The notes below the pieces were generated by a model. It was given only the letters and a program-made list of their open reading frames with translations. It made no database searches and was not told where the DNA came from. Shown one piece after another: positions 1-11,221 of a DNA stretch of 64,000 nt. The position numbers and the translations under genes are program-made. How positions within the stretch are numbered: the first letter of the stretch is position 1; every line of letters begins with the position of its first letter. The stretch is from Aralia elata (lineage: Eukaryota; Streptophyta; Magnoliopsida; Apiales; Araliaceae): positions 85,776,643 to 85,840,642 of the forward strand of contig CM068382.1 in NCBI GenBank assembly GCA_034770075.1, written 5' to 3'.

Positions 1-1180
1 CAGCAGCAACAGATTGTGCACAACTAATAAGAAGAGTCCTTAGATCCACCGCTTCAGTTTTACTGCCTCTTTTCTTAGTCTGACTTCTGCCACCATTGGA
101 TCCATTTGTTTGGCCATTTTCATGATGCACGATTGGGCTCACTTCACTTGGCTCTTCCTTGTCACAGCACGGTCCGCAAAGCAGGACTTTATCAAACATT
201 TCCGATAACTCAGCCTCCTCTTCCACATAAACTGCCGACTGCTTGCTACTCCTCTCATCTTCAATAACACTATCCTGCCGATGGTAATGCTTTCTTCCCC
301 TTGAGCTGTTTGGTGAGATTTCCTCATCCTTCTCTACCTTGACTACAATCTCAGAAGGACCCTCTTTCGAGTCTGACGGCAATGCATACTTATCCAAATC
401 AATAACTAATGGAGTACTGTTAGGAAGGAATTTACTAGCTTCCTCCATGCCTCTCTTGAACTGCAAGATAGACTCGCTGTCGCTAAATATATCGGGAATC
501 AGATGGGTTCTCACAGAAGAGTCCAGTTGACCATTGACAGTATTACTGAAGCTATTTCCTGAACCTAATGACCACTGCAAACTGCTCTTTGAAGTGGAAG
601 AAGAAAAGTATTCTAGCGAATGATTTTGCGCAGCGAATGATTTGAAATCTGTGTCACCAACCCACTGAGGATCAACGTAGTTTCCAGCACTAGTGCCACT
701 ACTGGTAGTGTACTCACTCGAGCTTCCAACAAAGTAATCACTCGGGCTTTCAACATTTTGGTAGACGTCAACTGGGGTCTGATAGGGGGAAGGAGGGTAT
801 TTCTCGCCAAGGACTTCATAGAAAGATTTCTCTGCCGCTCGTAGAGCCAAGGGATCATGGAACATACAAGGCTTTTCCTCAAATTTCTCTTCCATAAGTA
901 TCTGGTTAAGGAACTTCAGCACACCATCGGAGAACTCATTATCATCAGGAGAGTTCACTTCCGAGCTACCGGAAGACGGAGTGGAATTACTTGGGCTAGG
1001 CTCAGGGTCAGGTGGATGGGTAGGAATATCTAAGAAACCAAGATCTAAAGACTCATCTTTAAACTTGAATCCATTCACAAGGTTTGGAGACTGATCGAAA
1101 CTTGGTAAAACAATCTCATCACCAAATTCGATACCATTTAAAGCATCAGAAAATTCACTAAAATGTGGATCCATAAACAT
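1..1180 (-). CDS. SCARECROW-like GRAS transcription regulator, N-terminal part (cut by window edge)
   Basis: An uninterrupted reading frame of 393 codons runs from an ATG at 1180 to the window edge, where it is still open. GRAS proteins are nuclear transcriptional co-regulators; the SCL14/LISCL branch is linked to stress and detoxification responses through TGA bZIP partners (family knowledge). Visible in the sequence: a start MFMDPHFSEF, acidic and aromatic N-terminal blocks, the subfamily signature around FLNQILMEE and PLALRAAEKSFYEVLGEKYP, and, at the cut end, EAVDLRTLLISCAQSVAA, which opens the first leucine-heptad region of the GRAS domain. The rest of the GRAS domain lies left of the window. 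An alternative start is the ATG at 1174, two codons in. The CDS part seen has no intron, as usual for the family. It is the only gene here without lesions. Confidence 0.9.
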   Translation of the reverse strand, partial: MFMDPHFSEFSDALNGIEFGDEIVLPSFDQSPNLVNGFKFKDESLDLGFLDIPTHPPDPEPSPSNSTPSSGSSEVNSPDDNEFSDGVLKFLNQILMEEKFEEKPCMFHDPLALRAAEKSFYEVLGEKYPPSPYQTPVDVYQNVESPSDYFVGSSSEYTTSSGTSAGNYVDPQWVGDTDFKSFAAQNHSLEYFSSSTSKSSLQWSLGSGNSFSNTVNGQLDSSVRTHLIPDIFSDSESILQFKRGMEEASKFLPNSTPLVIDLDKYALPSDSKEGPSEIVVKVEKDEEISPNSSRGRKHYHRQDSVIEDERSSKQSAVYVEEEAELSEMFDKVLLCGPCCDKEEPSEVSPIVHHENGQTNGSNGGRSQTKKRGSKTEAVDLRTLLISCAQSVAA

Positions 1181-1224
1181 TTAGCAAACAACCAATTCTC
1201 AACCCCAATACTGAAACCAGGAAC

Positions 1225-1765
1225 CTGTAAAAAATATGCCAGACAAATGACAAAGCTAATTATAATCAAAAAAACTAATAAATCTTAAAACCTAGAATCA
1301 CCATCAACAACAACATAACAAAGGGAAAAACATGAGATACAGCAAAATCAGATCACAATAAATTAACATGCCAAACCATAACAAAAACTAAACAAGCCCT
1401 ATATCCCTAAAATAGGAAAGTTGATAATAGTCAACCTTAAAGAAGTGGGTAAATATAGATACACCAAACTAACCAATTTTTAGGGGTAAAAAAAATACTA
1501 ATAACATCAAAATAGAAAAACCCAAATAAGGAAGGTAAAGAAATCAACTATATAAGTAAAAATAACAAAAAAAGCAAAAATAGCAAAATTCAAGTTTTTA
1601 GGTTACCTAAACAAACAGAAATGAAACACCCAAAAAGTGAATCACAAACAAAATTCTTGAAACACATAGATTTATGGAATTTCAAACCAATTTCAGATCC
1701 AAAACAAAAACCCAAGAAATTCTTGAAATAATAATTTTTTTTTTAAAAAAGAAAGAAACCGGTAC
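1225..1765 (-). other. Predicted 5' UTR intron of the GRAS gene
   Basis: On the minus strand a donor CTCAG|GTACCG lies at 1766/1765 and an acceptor TTTTTTACAG|GTTC at 1225/1224, 44 bases upstream of the ATG at 1180. The interval is AT-rich with no coding signal. LISCL-type GRAS genes commonly have a leader intron. This is inferred from splice consensus only; no transcript was seen. Confidence 0.6.
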
Positions 1766-1809
1766 CTGAGTATACGAGAGAAAGAAGAAAAGGGATGGAG
1801 TGACAGGAG

Positions 1810-1850
1810 TAAAATATCCTAAAAGAAGAAGCTGAGATGGCCTTTTTATA
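1810..1850 (-). promoter_or_regulatory. Core promoter of the GRAS gene: TATA box TATAAAAAGG
   Basis: The minus strand reads TATAAAAAGG at 1850-1841. About 30 bases downstream (near 1812) a pyrimidine-rich leader begins and runs to the predicted donor at 1766. Spacing and leader composition fit a plant TATA promoter. The start site is inferred. Confidence 0.55.
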
Positions 1851-2220
1851 AAAGAAGAGAAAAAGGTAAAGGAGGAGAAGTTTGGAGAAGAAGAAAAATG
1901 GTGAAGTTTCCTTGAAGTTAACAGGGAGTACACAGATAGATAAGAAGGTTTGAGCGGTGCGGTCACCGGCTATTACCGGTCGGTTTTATCTTTAGATGCA
2001 GAATCTGATCCGCAGAAATCCTCAATAACCTTAATTCTTTTTCATTTTCTTTTAATTGGAGAAATATCTTTGACCACTCATCTTCTAGTCAATGTTTTTT
2101 TTTTCTTGAGAACAACTAGACATAATTCTACGAACCAAAAAATTATAGTGTCCGAATAATATATGCTTCCATTGTCCGAACGTACTTTTATTTGCATGTT
2201 TAGTTACACAATGTTTATTA
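1851..2220. other. Upstream region of the GRAS gene, no gene seen
   Basis: A purine-rich stretch (1855-1920 on the plus strand) is followed by ACCGG-containing sequence near 1965-1980, then AT-rich DNA. Short ORFs here have no recognisable similarity. It is probably the proximal promoter of the GRAS gene. Confidence 0.4.
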
Positions 2221-2479
2221 CTCTCTCCGTTCTAAATTAATTGCTCAGTTTTGACTTTTTAAAGTCAAATTGACTATTTTTAAAATTAATCTTTTTACTA
2301 TTTTTTGTTAAAATATAGGTGAAGAGATTATAACCAAGAGAAAGTATATACAATTTATTACTAACCCCAATTTTTATAATTTTAGAAATATATTTATATA
2401 TGCTTAATTATTAATTTTAAAAATAGTCAATTTGACTTAAAAAAATTAAAACTGAGCAATTAATTTGGGACGGAGGGAG
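2221..2479. mobile_element. Stowaway-like MITE
   Basis: The left end CTCTCTCCGTTCTAAATTAA is the inverted counterpart of the right end TTAATTTGGGACGGAGGGAG. The pairing continues inward for about 60 bases through the motif AGTCAAATTGACTATTTT. It is flanked by TA on both sides (2219-2220 and 2480-2481), the target of Tc1/mariner-derived Stowaway MITEs. It is about 260 bp with no coding capacity. Confidence 0.85.
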
Positions 2480-2601
2480 TATATTTTAAAGTACTTAAAA
2501 ATTTTATTTAGTTTGAAAATAATTTATTTTAAATTAAATTTATTTAGTTCACTATAAAATAAACTCAAATGTAACGCATTAAAAATGATTTGATGCTGAT
2601 G

Positions 2602-3598
2602 TAATAAAAATTAGTAACTGTAAGTATACATTGTCAAATTAAAAAATTATCGAGTACAGGTCGAACCCACGAAGACTAGATCAATTCTTTAATATATCCT
2701 TAATTAATATTTCATGCAAATTAAATATAAATATGGTGAAAATGATTAACAATTAAATTATGCAAACTAAAAATTAATAATAAAAACTAATAATGGAAAA
2801 AAACTACATAGGAATCTAAATTCACTAAACATTAACATAATAAACAATTTCTTATTTTTCAAATTAATTCCCAAATTATTTTTTCTTCCCTTTCAAAATA
2901 GCGATTCATATAATTAATACGGGAAAACATAAGTTATGAAAAATTCACAGATTAACTATAACTTATCAAAACCTTGTAATTAATATAAAAATCATATACA
3001 ATTTGTGCGAAGGCAAAAATGAAGGCAAGACTAATTAAACATTAATATCGAAACAGAAAGAAAATATTATTATGAAATACCTACTTTCATCATCATCCTA
3101 GTTTAAAAAAATTAGTTAGACATTAAAAATAAATAAATAAACTAAGATAAAAAAGAAGAAGTAGAAAATTAAAAATAAAATAAGAAAACTTCATTTTACT
3201 AACGATCATCCAACGAGCGTAGAATGAAAAAATAATTTATTCATACTCCTAATCCTACTCCTAACCTTTAATACAAAAAAATTACCTAATATCTAATTCC
3301 CTCTTTTCCCTCAAACAAAAGATCTATTTATAGAGAAAAAAAATTGTAACCTAATCTAAGGTACATTGAATTTGGTATTCCTTTTCCTTTTATCTCTAAA
3401 TTGATTCTAACTCCATCATGATAATCTTCTGGAGTCCATTTTAATCTTCAAAAACTAGAACAATTATCATTTACTTGATCAAAAGATAAACAAATTATTA
3501 TCTCCTACAAAACAAAATAAAATATATTAGTTAAATAAAATATACATATAAATTCATAAAAATGAGAATATTAAAATGTATAATTAATGTGTGTATCA
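2602..3598 (-). repeat. 3' LTR of the Tat/Athila-like element
   Basis: Aligns by eye over its whole length with 5799 to about 6780; shared blocks include AATAAAAATTAGTAACTG, CTAGATCAATTCTTTAAT and CCAAATTATTTTT. On the minus strand it starts TGATACACACATTAATTATA next to the polypurine-like tract at 3600-3617 and ends near TTTTTATTA. Substitutions and small indels relative to the other copy are frequent, so the insertion is not recent. Confidence 0.75.
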
Positions 3599-4359
3599 AA
3601 TACTCTCGTACCTAGCTTTTACTCGTCCTCGAGTAAAAGAAAAGAAAAGAAAACTAGAACTGCCCCATTTTCGTAAGAAATATGATTACACTTAGCATGT
3701 GCAACAAGTTTTTAAACCCTAAGATTATCCTAAGTAGACGAGTTGTGTCTCGTAAGGGTTTACAATGAATATACCTACAAAATTTAAAATTTAAAATAAA
3801 ATATTTTTTGGGTTTAACAAGTTATGAAATAAAAAAAAAACTTCTAAATATACATAGACATTATACATAAGCAAGATTAAATTCAAAACTACACTGTCAC
3901 CTTATCAAAAATACTTTATCTTCATTCTAGATATCATCCTTCATAAATAAATTTCATGTGATGCATACATTGTGTTTGTGATGTGAGGGATTTTAACTAT
4001 GAACATCAAGCAAACTCATTTTTTTTTTCTATTTTTTATTTCTTTTTTGAACTTTTTTTTTCTTTTTTGAATTTTTTTCTTCACTTGTGCAATGTCTCTT
4101 TTTCATAGACTTTTCAGAGTTACTCATGTAGCGAGCATTGGACCTATGACTCTCAAACCAATTGACTTTAAGGCACTAGGTGTAGAGACACTCTTAAGGA
4201 CTTACTAACTCGAGTAACAAAGACTACAAAATTAGACTAGTCAAACTGCCTATATCCATTACACTTTTCAGCGTGAATATCAATGCTTCTTAAGGCTGAT
4301 CTAAAAAATCACTATGTGATTTTCTAGGAACAAGTCTTTCAGGACATGAAACTTTAGAC

Positions 4360-4861
4360 TTACTTTTTCAACAGACTCATCAAATGCAACATGATCAATT
4401 TTGGACATAAACTCATATTTTTTAAACTCTTCAAATTGACTTGACTCAAATTATGTAGAATTGAATCAAATTTTTTATTTTCCTCATCATTTTCACAACC
4501 ATTATGATGTTCAAAATTAACCTCAGAGTCACTAGAAAATTTACCCACATTTTGTTTATTTATTATGGTGGCTAATTAACCGGCTCATTTGAATTTCTAG
4601 ATGATATATGGCTTGATTCGTGTTTTGCATGAAATTAAATTGAGTTTCCATTAAAAATTTTATAGTTTGCTCTAAAGTGTTGAATCTTTCCTCTTCTTCA
4701 TTTAAAAATTCTTGTGGATATTGAGATTCTGGATCCGAATATGGATATGGATAAGGGTTTTGATAAGTTGAAAAAAATTAATTTACTTGGTGTGCATTAA
4801 TGTTTTCACAGGGTTCTTGATTCCAAGCAAAATTATTATTCTAACTATAATAAGAGTCCAT
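4360..4861 (-). pseudogene. gag-like pseudogene of the Tat/Athila-like element
   Basis: The minus strand from the ATG at 4861 reads a protein of the type found at the gag C-terminus of Athila/Tat elements: Tyr/Pro/Gln-rich (QNPYPYPYSDPESQYPQEF), then a heptad-like segment (LEQTIKFLMETQFNFMQ and LEIQMSRLI), then an acidic Ser/Asp/Glu region ending at a stop near 4360. The frame is broken by early stops (TAG at codon 7 and TAA a little further on, both at Gln-like positions) and by a further stop or frame change near 4550. No zinc knuckle was seen. The function in the parent family is virus-like particle formation; this copy cannot make it. Confidence 0.6.
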
Positions 4862-5769
4862 TATTTTCACACAAATCACAAAACAAATAGACAATTAAGT
4901 ACAAAAGTCACACACAAAATAAAAAGTAAATAATAAAAATAATAAAATAAAATTTTAATTATATGGTTAACATAAATAAAATCTAGACAGCTCCTAACTG
5001 TTTCAAGTTACACATCAAGGTCCACCAAATTCGAAATTAATCAACCACTAGCAAGGTAAGTATAAGAACAGTATGAATCTCTCCGTGAGTACAGTGACTA
5101 ATTGAATAGCCACACATTCTTGAGACGTTTGCCTTTTGAACCACTTACCTAGACACTATTAGTTTGATTAATTTAAAATTTAGCATCCTCTTAGAGTCCT
5201 TTGTCATAATTGAGATCGAAATTCATAGGGACCAACGTCTACTTGATTTTATTAAATAAAGGTTATGTAAAATGCAAGTTGGGTTATTTGTGGGCCAAAG
5301 AAGGGTGATGAAATCCCCACCTTATCTTATTATGGGTTGTACCCTTAAGTTAAATTACAAATAAAAATGCACAAATAAAATAAAAAACTGTAAACAAATA
5401 AAGTATAATAAAACTATGTGAATTACGAAAGAAGACGAAATTAGACGTACCTCTTTCTTTCAACAATCACCATAGTTTATATTTAACAAAAATAAAAATA
5501 AAAATAAATAAATAAATAACCTAAACATGATGTGCTTTACGTGAGTGAATGAATGCAAAAATTAGTTTTCTAACTAACAATAAAATTTTTAAAAATAAAA
5601 CTATTATTTTTTTTGAGTTAAGATACAAAATACCAAGAATAGCGCAACAATTTTTTTTGGGTCTTTTGGCACCTTTATCCGCTTCGATAATCTTGCAAAA
5701 TAAGAAATTAGAGCTAAGAAAAATAGTAATTCAAAGAAATAAAAATTAAGGGAAAAAAATTAAATCTAG

Positions 5770-5798
5770 TACACGACAGTGACTCCAAAAACTTAAGG
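5770..5798 (-). promoter_or_regulatory. Degenerate primer-binding site (tRNA-Asp type)
   Basis: Directly inside the right LTR the minus strand reads TTTTTGGAGTCACTGTCGTG. The usual Tat/Athila site after the LTR contains TGGCGCCGTTGCCGGGGA, complementary to the tRNA-Asp 3' end. The visible copy keeps the frame of that motif with mainly C-to-T and G-to-A changes, as expected from methyl-cytosine decay. Confidence 0.55.
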
Positions 5799-6802
5799 TG
5801 ATAAAAATTAGTAACTGCAAGTGCACAATATCAAATTGAAAAACTGACAAGTACAAGTCGAACTCACAAAAACTAGATCAATTCTTTAATCTATCCTTAA
5901 TTAACATTTCACGTAAATTAGAAATAAATATAGTAGAGATAATTAACAATTAAGTTATGCAAACTAAAAATTAATGATGAAAACTAGTAATGGGAAAAAC
6001 TACCTAGGAATCCAAATTCACTAAATATTAACAAAATAAACAATTTCTTATTTTTCAAATTAATTCCCAAATTATTTTTCCTTCCCTTTAAAAATAACGA
6101 TTCATATAATTAATATGGGCAAACATAAATTATGAAAAATTCACAGATTAACTATAACTTATCAAAATCTCGTAATCAATATAAGAATCATATGCAATTT
6201 GTACGAAGGTAAAAATAAAGGTGAAAATAATTAGACATTAATATCGGAACAAAAAGAAAATATTATTATGAAATAACTAGTTTCATTATCATCCTAGGTT
6301 AAAGAAATTAGTTATACATTAAAAATAAATTAATTAATTAAGATAAAGAAAAAGAAGTAGAAGATTAAAAATAAAATAAGAAAATTCCCTTTTATTAATG
6401 ATCATCCAACACGCGTACAATGAAGAGATAATTTATTCCTACTCCTACTCCTACTCCTAACCTAAACTAATATAAAAAAAAACACCTAATATCTAATTCC
6501 CCTTCCCTTAAAACAAGAAATCTATTTATAAGGAAAAATAAATTGTAACATAATCTAAGGTACATTAAACTTGGTTTTCCTTTTTCCTTTTATCTCTTTA
6601 TCTCCAAATTGATTCTAACTCCATCATGATAATTTTTAGAGTCCATTTTAATCTTTAAAAATTAGAACAATTATCCTATCAAAAAATAAATAAAACATTA
6701 TCTTCTACAAAAAAAAATAAAATGTATTAGTTAAATAAAACATACACATAAATTCATAAAAATGAAAATATTAAAATGATGTACTAAATCTTATGATGTA
6801 CA
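5799..6802 (-). repeat. 5' LTR of the Tat/Athila-like element
   Basis: Second copy of the roughly 1-kb direct repeat, beginning on the plus strand at TGATAAAAATTAG. Firm homology with the left copy ends at ATTAAAA (6776). The last 26 bases are only loosely similar, so the true end lies between 6776 and 6802. Confidence 0.7.
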
Positions 6803-7394
6803 ATACTTTAATATATGTCTGGAGAATTTGAGCATGTAATCACCGGAGAACCTAAAATTGATCTTTTCCAATTTTCATAAGAATAATATTAGAGTGACAA
6901 TATAATATTTTTTATATGATTTTTTTTCTTTATATGAATAAAAAAACTAATTTTTACGTGAAATTTATATTGATTATTATAATTATGATTGTATATTTTA
7001 TTATGATATTATTATATTTGTACTCTATCCTTTAATTAAGACTTAAAAAATATAATCTATTTCGTACTTATTCTAATATACGTGATTTGTTGATATTACA
7101 TGAACCCATGCACACAGAAAAATTCCAATCTGATAAAAACTAATACATGGTGCTATTTATTCCGGTAACAATATTGTTATAAACTGAAAACAATTTGGGA
7201 TCCAATTTCAAGAGATTTATAAGATGATTTTTATATAAAAAAGAAGAAATTCTACTTCCAAAATTATAATTCCTTCGTTTCAAAATATAAAATTATTATT
7301 AATTTTTTAAAATTAATTTAAAATAATTTTAAATTCAAAATTAATATATATTTCAATAATTTTAATCAGTATAATAATGACTATTGTCAACCAC
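6803..7394. other. AT-rich intergenic DNA, nothing recognised
   Basis: No ORF, repeat end or RNA gene could be supported. Runs of A and T dominate. Confidence 0.5.
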
Positions 7395-7790
7395 CATTTG
7401 TGTTGAGAGACGAGGCTGGCACTATTATAAGGGTGATTTGCAGAACTTTTTCACAAAATGGAACATGCAAGATGTTATTTTTGAAGGCAATGCACAAATG
7501 GTAGTTGACGCGATTAATCTTTCAAAATCAGGAGGATCAGTAGATATTTGATGTCATTATCCAAAATGTTAAGAATTTGATTTTTCGGGAAAGATTTCAA
7601 TTTTTATTTGTGAGAAGAAATTGTAATGACATGGCTCATAAAATAGCTAAATATGCCGCTGAGAGTTCTATTGAGGGTGATTGGAGGAATATTTTTTTTT
7701 TATTTTGGATTTTTGAACTCTCCGACTGATTGTAACTCCTTTTTGATAAATAAAATTATTATTTGCCGTTGGAAATATTTTTTTTTAAAA
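7395..7790 (+). pseudogene. LINE 3'-end relic: RNase H-like (RVT_3) domain
   Basis: Short stretches in shifting plus-strand frames match the RNase H-like domain at the C-terminus of plant LINE polyproteins: RDEAGTII near 7410, then QDVIFEGNAQMVVDAIN near 7470-7525, then after a stop (7549) and a frame change DVIIQNVKNLIFRERFQFLF and RRNCNDMAHKIAKYAAES to about 7670. The Asp-Ala-Ile and Asn-Asp-Met-Ala-His motifs are family hallmarks. The sequence ends in TAACTCC...AATAAAATTATT, like a LINE 3' tail. At least two frameshifts and a stop make it non-functional. A decayed host RNase H-like gene is less likely. Confidence 0.7.
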
Positions 7791-7932
7791 TTACTATTCA
7801 TTATAAAATTTATTATTTCATAATTTTTAATAAATTATCTCAATGTTGCGTTTGAAAATGACTCAAATTAACTTTCAAAAGTCAATAATAATCTTATAAT
7901 TTAGAGTAGAGGTAGAACTATCTTAAATAATA

Positions 7933-8308
7933 CTCCCTTTATCCAAGTTTATTTGTTCTAATTTTTATTTTAATTTGTCCAAATCTATTTATTCCCTTTC
8001 CTTTTAATGCTATTTTTGACATTATTTTTTCAATAATACTTTCATTTAACTTTTAAAAAAATTTATTGAAAAAACATGACATACATTAAAAAAAGTAATA
8101 CTATTAACTTTGACATTGAAATCACAACCACACCCTTTTTTTTCTCTATCTCTCTTATATTTTATTGTTCTAAGAAAGAGATGGTAGATTAAATAAAACA
8201 AAAAAGATGATAATAAAGTAATTAAGATTAGTAATTTGGAGATCAAAATTTTTTTTTATAATAAATTTGTACTTTCAAATTAGGACAAATAAAGCCGAAC
8301 GGAAGGAG
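7933..8308. mobile_element. Stowaway-like MITE
   Basis: The left end CTCCCTTTATCCAAGTTTAT and right end ATAAAGCCGAACGGAAGGAG are inverted repeats that continue through TTTGTCCTAATTT-like sequence. TA dinucleotides flank both ends (7931-7932 and 8309-8310). The core is AT-rich and non-coding. At about 376 bp it is long for the class. Confidence 0.8.
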
Positions 8309-8572
8309 TACTTAACAAAATCATAGTTATACTCAAAATTAAAACTATGCTTATATATTAATAATTAGAACAAATTTAAATAGGTAAGACAATTTTCATA
8401 AAAAATATTTATTTTCTCAAAGTATATTATTTAAATAAATAATATTTTACCTAAATTTGGAATGATTATATGTATAATTTTAAGTAATACTATCTTTGTC
8501 CCGGGATAAAAATCTCTATTACTATTTAATTTAGGTAATCCCAAATTAAATATCTACTTACCTTAAATAATA

Positions 8573-8827
8573 CTCCCTCGGTCTCATAATAAATATCTTA
8601 ATTTGACTTTCATGGTTAAATTAAACATTTTTAAAATTAATAAATCTTTAAAAAAATTCAAGATATACGCTTAGAGATTATGATCATAATAAACTACGAA
8701 AAATGTATTTCTAATGTCAAGTTTCGTAATTTAAAAATTCTATATAGATATTTTTAATTATTTATTTTAAAATGATCAATTTGACTACTAAAGTCAAATT
8801 AGGACATTTATCATGGAACGAAGGAAG
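8573..8827. mobile_element. Stowaway-like MITE
   Basis: The left end CTCCCTCGGTCTCATAATAA pairs with the right end TTATCATGGAACGAAGGAAG, and the arms extend through TCTTAATTTGACTTT/AAAGTCAAATTAGGACA. TA flanks at 8571-8572 and 8828-8829. A partial motif GTCCCGGGAT just upstream (about 8500) may be a remnant of a further copy. Confidence 0.8.
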
Positions 8828-9487
8828 TATATTTTTTACAATATTTTTTCTATAGTACTCTTAGTATTAAATGTCATATCTCTATTTTTTATGCATATTT
8901 ATGAAACATCATAGTCATATGCAGAAAATTATATAATTAGATGAGAATTTAAATATGAACAATTTTATCATTTGATTTTCTTTCTTAATATGCATATGCG
9001 TAAAAAGTCAACTATGATTTTTATACTATATTTTACTTAAATTTTTATTTTTAACTTGACCACAAACTACGTTATTTCTAATTTTGGATTTAAGTGTAAG
9101 TGATTGGCCAATTAGTCCATTACATCTGGCTTAGAGATCAGTATATTTAACCAGTACAAGTCTACAACTCCTAGCACTTAATGGGTCGGGTTTGGCTCCA
9201 CTTTTCTCTTTCGGTGCGATGGGGCCCATTCAAATTAATTGCACCCACATTAGCATGTGGGGCCCTGCCGTAAACATAAATCTAGAAGTGATTTCCAAGT
9301 ACAGGTAATACGGCTGGCGGTTTTTTCTAGAGAACCTTCGAGAATCCTATTATTGAGAATCTTACTTAATGTGTGTTTTTGGTAAAAGGAAACTAAAATG
9401 AAAAACAGAAAACGTGAAACCAACCAAATTGGCAGCCTTAAATTTAATAAATTTTTTATTTTATTTTATATAATTTACGCAAGAAAT
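8828..9487. other. Intergenic DNA without a gene; GGGCCC sites at 9220-9265
   Basis: AT-rich except 9180-9350, where GGGGCCCATT and TGGGGCCCTG occur within 50 bases. These resemble TCP-factor sites, but no coding region follows on either strand, so no promoter is claimed. Confidence 0.4.
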
Positions 9488-9671
9488 TTCTTAACATGTG
9501 CCTTTAGGACACATGTTAAGCACACAGTTTAAGGGTATATTTTTTTGAACTGCGTGCATATTCCTTTGATTTCTGCATTTGTACCAAGTTTAAGGAAATA
9601 TGTACACAGTTCAAGAGAATATATCTTTGAATTGTGTGCTTAAGATGCACCCTTAGAGCACATGTTAAGAA
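9488..9671. mobile_element. Short inverted-repeat element (MITE-like, 184 bp)
   Basis: The ends TTCTTAACATGTGC (9488) and GCACATGTTAAGAA (to 9671) are perfect inverted repeats of 14 bases. The arms continue imperfectly through CTTTAGG...TTAAGCACACAG on both sides. A clear target duplication is not visible, so the superfamily is open. Confidence 0.65.
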
Positions 9672-10775
9672 GATCCTTTTGTTGTGTTTGACAACTCTCT
9701 AAAAATATTTTTAAAAGTTGAGATTTGAGTTTTAAAACACTTTTACTAAGCATAAAAAAATTGTATGTTTGACAAAAACCTTCGACATAGCATAACACAA
9801 AATTATTCTTAAATTGTTGAAAATAAAATAATATCACGTATCACACAATTAACTTAAATTTATTATCGATTAGTATGTTAATTTTTTTTATAATTATGTA
9901 ACCAAATGCTATTTTAACTTTTTTATAAAAGTATTTTGTCAAAAATTCTACATGTAATTAAAATCACACTGCACAACTTCACCAAACAGACACTAAACTC
10001 CTTAATATCGTAAAATAACATTGCATAAAAAGAAAACAACCCTAATAATCAAATTTGGAAATACCCACAACAATCATTAAAATCATTAAAATGGAATGAT
10101 TCAAGGCCACCTTAAACCCCACATTGGTAATTTGGTAGGGTTTTAGTAGGTTGCTATCAGGTGAACCTTTTTGGATGCATGTACACAGAGTGGATTGGTG
10201 TGGGTGGTTTTTGGTTGTGCAATATCTTTCATATTATACGTGTTCAAACTATGACTAAACTTTTAGCATTACTTTTCGCACTGCACTTTTGTTCATATGA
10301 ACTGATATGTTTATATTTTAAAAGAATTTAATTACAATGCTTTTAACAAAATAAATATTAAAATGGTAAAATTTAGGCAATTAATTTTAGCAAGTGATTG
10401 TATTGTCATTACAACATAAAAAGTAATACTATTTTCATTACTCATGGTTACTCTTAATTATATGCTATAATTTTGTGTTAGTACAATATATACATAAAGA
10501 CAAGAAGACTCTATTCATCCAACACACATCTAGCTGTTCCAAAAAAGATTGAATGACTAAGATAAAATTTATCCGCAATATAATTATATAAGAATGTCCA
10601 CGAACTATATATATACCTAATATGGACTTGAGCACACAAAATTTTAAAAAATTATCGTTCACAAATTAACTATTCTAAGGACGGCAATATTTTTGTAAAT
10701 AATGTCATCGCAGAATAATTGTGAGCTATAATTTTACAAATTAAATAGCGATATGTCCAATTTAAGTTCATAGCA
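9672..10775. other. Intergenic DNA, nothing recognised
   Basis: AT-rich with no supportable ORF. The segment AAAAAAGATTGAATGACTAAG at about 10541 recurs at about 11720 next to the hairpin array, suggesting a shared element fragment. Confidence 0.4.
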
Positions 10776-11217
10776 AGGTTTTTAGATCCAGATCGGTCAT
10801 CAAACCGAAAAAGGTACCGGATGAATGGATCATCGGTTCAACTAGTGGTCAAACCGTTTATTGATTCAGTGACGTCATTAATATATAAAAATATATATTA
10901 TTAGTAATTAATAAAATTTTAAACAATCTCATTTTTATGAACTTAAATATAATACACTTGAGTTACAATATTATTAAAATTGGTTAATTTTAATATTAAA
11001 AATTTTTTTGTACAAAAAAAATATTAAAAAATAATTAAAATCAGTTCACTCGGTCAACTTAACCGGTTTTACTGGTTGAACCACCGGTTCGACCGATGGT
11101 CAATTGATTCTACCGGGTTTTGATCAAAAATGAGTTAATGGTCCAAACCGGACCGGAGTGCCGACCTGTTCCGATTTTTACCGGTTGAACCGGTTGTCCG
11201 GTCCGAATTTAATAACC
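10776..11217. mobile_element. MITE-like element rich in AACCGG/CCGGTT
   Basis: The imperfect terminal inverted repeats AAGGTTTTTAGATCCAGATC and GTCCGAATTTAATAACC enclose about 440 bp. The subterminal zones carry many CCGGTT/AACCGG words, and the middle is AT-rich. The right terminal motif recurs just outside (GTCTGAATTTAATAACCATG near 11241-11260), so a second partial copy or a tandem end is present. Confidence 0.65.
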
Positions 11218-11221
11218 ATGG

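Larger units (their letters stand above)
2602..6802 (-). mobile_element. Non-autonomous Ty3/gypsy element with Tat/Athila-type features, decayed
   Basis: Two direct repeats of about 1 kb (2602-3598 and 5799 to about 6776-6802) flank only about 2.2 kb of internal DNA. The minus orientation is set by three things: a degenerate tRNA-Asp-type primer site beside the right repeat, gag-like coding sequence reading leftward from 4861, and the CTCGAGGACGAGTAAAAG-type tract just before the left repeat, where Tat/Athila elements carry their polypurine tract. No protease, RT, RNase H or integrase is visible, so it is a pol-less derivative. The outer right boundary is uncertain and no convincing target duplication was found. 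Confidence 0.7.

Noticed and set aside
2597..6781. TGATG on both sides of the Tat/Athila-like element as a target duplication
   Set aside because: Using it would make the LTR begin TTTTAATA on the minus strand instead of TG, and the inner LTR end supports a TGATACAC start, so the match is probably chance.
9220..9265. GGGCCC motifs as a promoter
   Set aside because: No coding sequence or leader follows on either strand; two motifs alone are weak evidence.
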